Notes under the pieces: generated by a model
Databases searched by the model: none
What the model was told of the DNA's origin: nothing
The model's input: the letters and a program-made list of their open reading frames with translations, nothing else
NCBI GenBank assembly: GCA_030430075.1
Contig: JAUIGN010000010.1
Span: forward strand, 62,001-126,000
Direction of reading: 5' to 3'
Source of the DNA: a bacterium
Lineage (GTDB): Bacteria > Planctomycetota > Planctomycetia > Pirellulales > Pirellulaceae
DNA length: 64,000 nt
Shown here: positions 63,357 through 64,000 of the stretch, piece by piece
How the letters are laid out: every line of letters starts with the position of its first letter
How positions within the stretch are numbered: the first letter of the stretch is position 1
Translations under genes and position numbers: made by a program

Positions 63357-64000
63357 TCAATCGAGGCTCTCGAAGTACCGCTTCAATCGTTGCTCATACC
63401 CGCGCGGCGCACCGCGGCGGGCCTTCGCCTGAATCGCCTTCTGCAGTGAAGCAGGAAGTCTGGCGAACCAGCCTTCCGTTTGGAAGTTCCGCCCGGTGGG
63501 CGTGCTGTCGCTCTCCTTGTCACTGCGGCTGTCACCTTCCGCTGCGGGGTTCAGCTCCAGCGGAGACTCGTCCGCCTCCTGGTTGTCTTGTGCCTCGCCG
63601 TCCTGCGAGACGCCGCCCTGCGTGGCCGTGGGAGATGTCTTGGCCGGCTGATCCTGCGGGCTCGACGGCGGTGCCGATTGATCGGGTTCACCCGCATTCG
63701 GCGGCATGTCGCCGGAAGGGCTGGGCCGGCCTTCGGCATTGGCTTGCGCCATTGCCAGGGCAGCTTCCGCCAACGCTTCGCTGCCGGCAATCTGCTGGGC
63801 GGTTACTTCGGGAGAATCGGGTACGAACCGGTTTCCCAGCTCGGCGGGCGCCGTTTCTGAAGCGGGCGACGACGGGCTCGCTGCCGCGTCCTCCTGCGGT
63901 GACGCCTGGGCCGTGCGGTCAGCCGTGGAGTTCGCGTTGGCGCCATTTCCGGGTCTACCTGGCTCGGCCGATTGCGCAGGCATCGGGCCGTCGTCGGTGG
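63357..64000 (-). CDS. C-terminal part of a low-complexity protein (5' end cut by window)
   Basis: The frame is open to the right edge, with no stop, so the start lies outside. The visible part is Ala/Ser/Pro/Gln/Asp-rich disorder, then a short ordered end (GWFARLPASLQKAIQAKARR, YEQRLKRYF). The gene probably belongs to the MoxR/DUF58 cluster, where large membrane proteins with such C-termini are common. An internal ATG at 63983 is probably not the real start. Confidence 0.65.
   Translation of the reverse strand, partial: TDDGPMPAQSAEPGRPGNGANANSTADRTAQASPQEDAAASPSSPASETAPAELGNRFVPDSPEVTAQQIAGSEALAEAALAMAQANAEGRPSPSGDMPPNAGEPDQSAPPSSPQDQPAKTSPTATQGGVSQDGEAQDNQEADESPLELNPAAEGDSRSDKESDSTPTGRNFQTEGWFARLPASLQKAIQAKARRGAPRGYEQRLKRYFESLD

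Overview
The window looks like chromosomal DNA of a high-GC planctomycete, probably of the Pirellulales type. The evidence is the mix of families: a Ser/Thr kinase paired with an ECF sigma factor, a TIGR03067-like secreted domain, Tat-exported Gfo/Idh and sugar-phosphate isomerase proteins, a zinc-ribbon SpoVG, a MoxR/DUF58 pair, and an ECF sigma factor with a very long C-terminal extension. Both window edges cut genes. I found no tRNA, rRNA, CRISPR array or intact mobile element.

Layout. 1-3761 (minus): ECF sigma factor, Ser/Thr kinase and a secreted protein cut by the left edge, in one operon. 3940-7409 (minus): coaX-obg, rpmA with its own terminator, and a secreted protein. 7880-8827 (plus): exported SMP-30/gluconolactonase-like protein. 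8887-10567 (minus): ispE-spoVG. 10882-11940 (plus): dihydroorotate-dehydrogenase-like flavoprotein. 11941-12480: a block of intergenic repeats. 12632-14599 (plus): an unannotated small gene for a Pup-like protein ending in GGE, followed 15 bases later by a PafA/Dop-family enzyme with a hydrophobic, probably membrane-embedded insertion of about 110 residues. 14550-17741 (minus): transketolase and a membrane-anchored DUF6265-like protein.

18220-36616 (plus) is mainly a large surface-polysaccharide locus: an OPX export lipoprotein, a Wzc-type chain-length regulator/tyrosine kinase, a Wzy_C/TPR membrane protein, a Wzx-like flippase, a second polymerase-like membrane protein, two GT4 glycosyltransferases, two sulfotransferases, two SAM methyltransferases and an initiating sugar-phosphate transferase. 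The product is probably sulfated and methylated, made by a Wzx/Wzy-type route. Its intergenic gaps carry several families of dispersed repeats.

36865-40844 (minus): HEAT-repeat protein, Gfo/Idh oxidoreductase, DUF1294 protein. 41252-43045 (plus): ECF sigma factor fused to a hydrophobic segment, Asp-Arg-Pro-Arg repeats and two EF-hands. 43240-44967 (minus): His/Cys-rich lipoprotein and lipA. 45397-49652 (plus): smpB, two exported proteins and a membrane-anchored low-complexity protein. 49735-55807 (minus): a permuted NlpC/P60-like hydrolase, a membrane protein, a GspE/PilB-like protein with destroyed nucleotide motifs directly downstream of an intact pilT-like gene, and hisF. 55967-59529 (minus): a Tat-exported sugar isomerase-like protein, a small SET-domain protein and an overlapping pair of amidohydrolases. 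59723-61144 (plus): beta-helix protein. 61218-64000 (minus): DUF58, MoxR ATPase and a truncated Gln/Pro/Ser-rich protein.

The observations most worth following are the Pup-like/membrane-PafA pair, the 25-base-period dispersed repeat with a fixed tail, the EF-hand ECF sigma factor, the pseudo-ATPase beside pilT, and the zinc ribbon inserted in SpoVG. All domain assignments were read by eye from sequence motifs; no database search was run.
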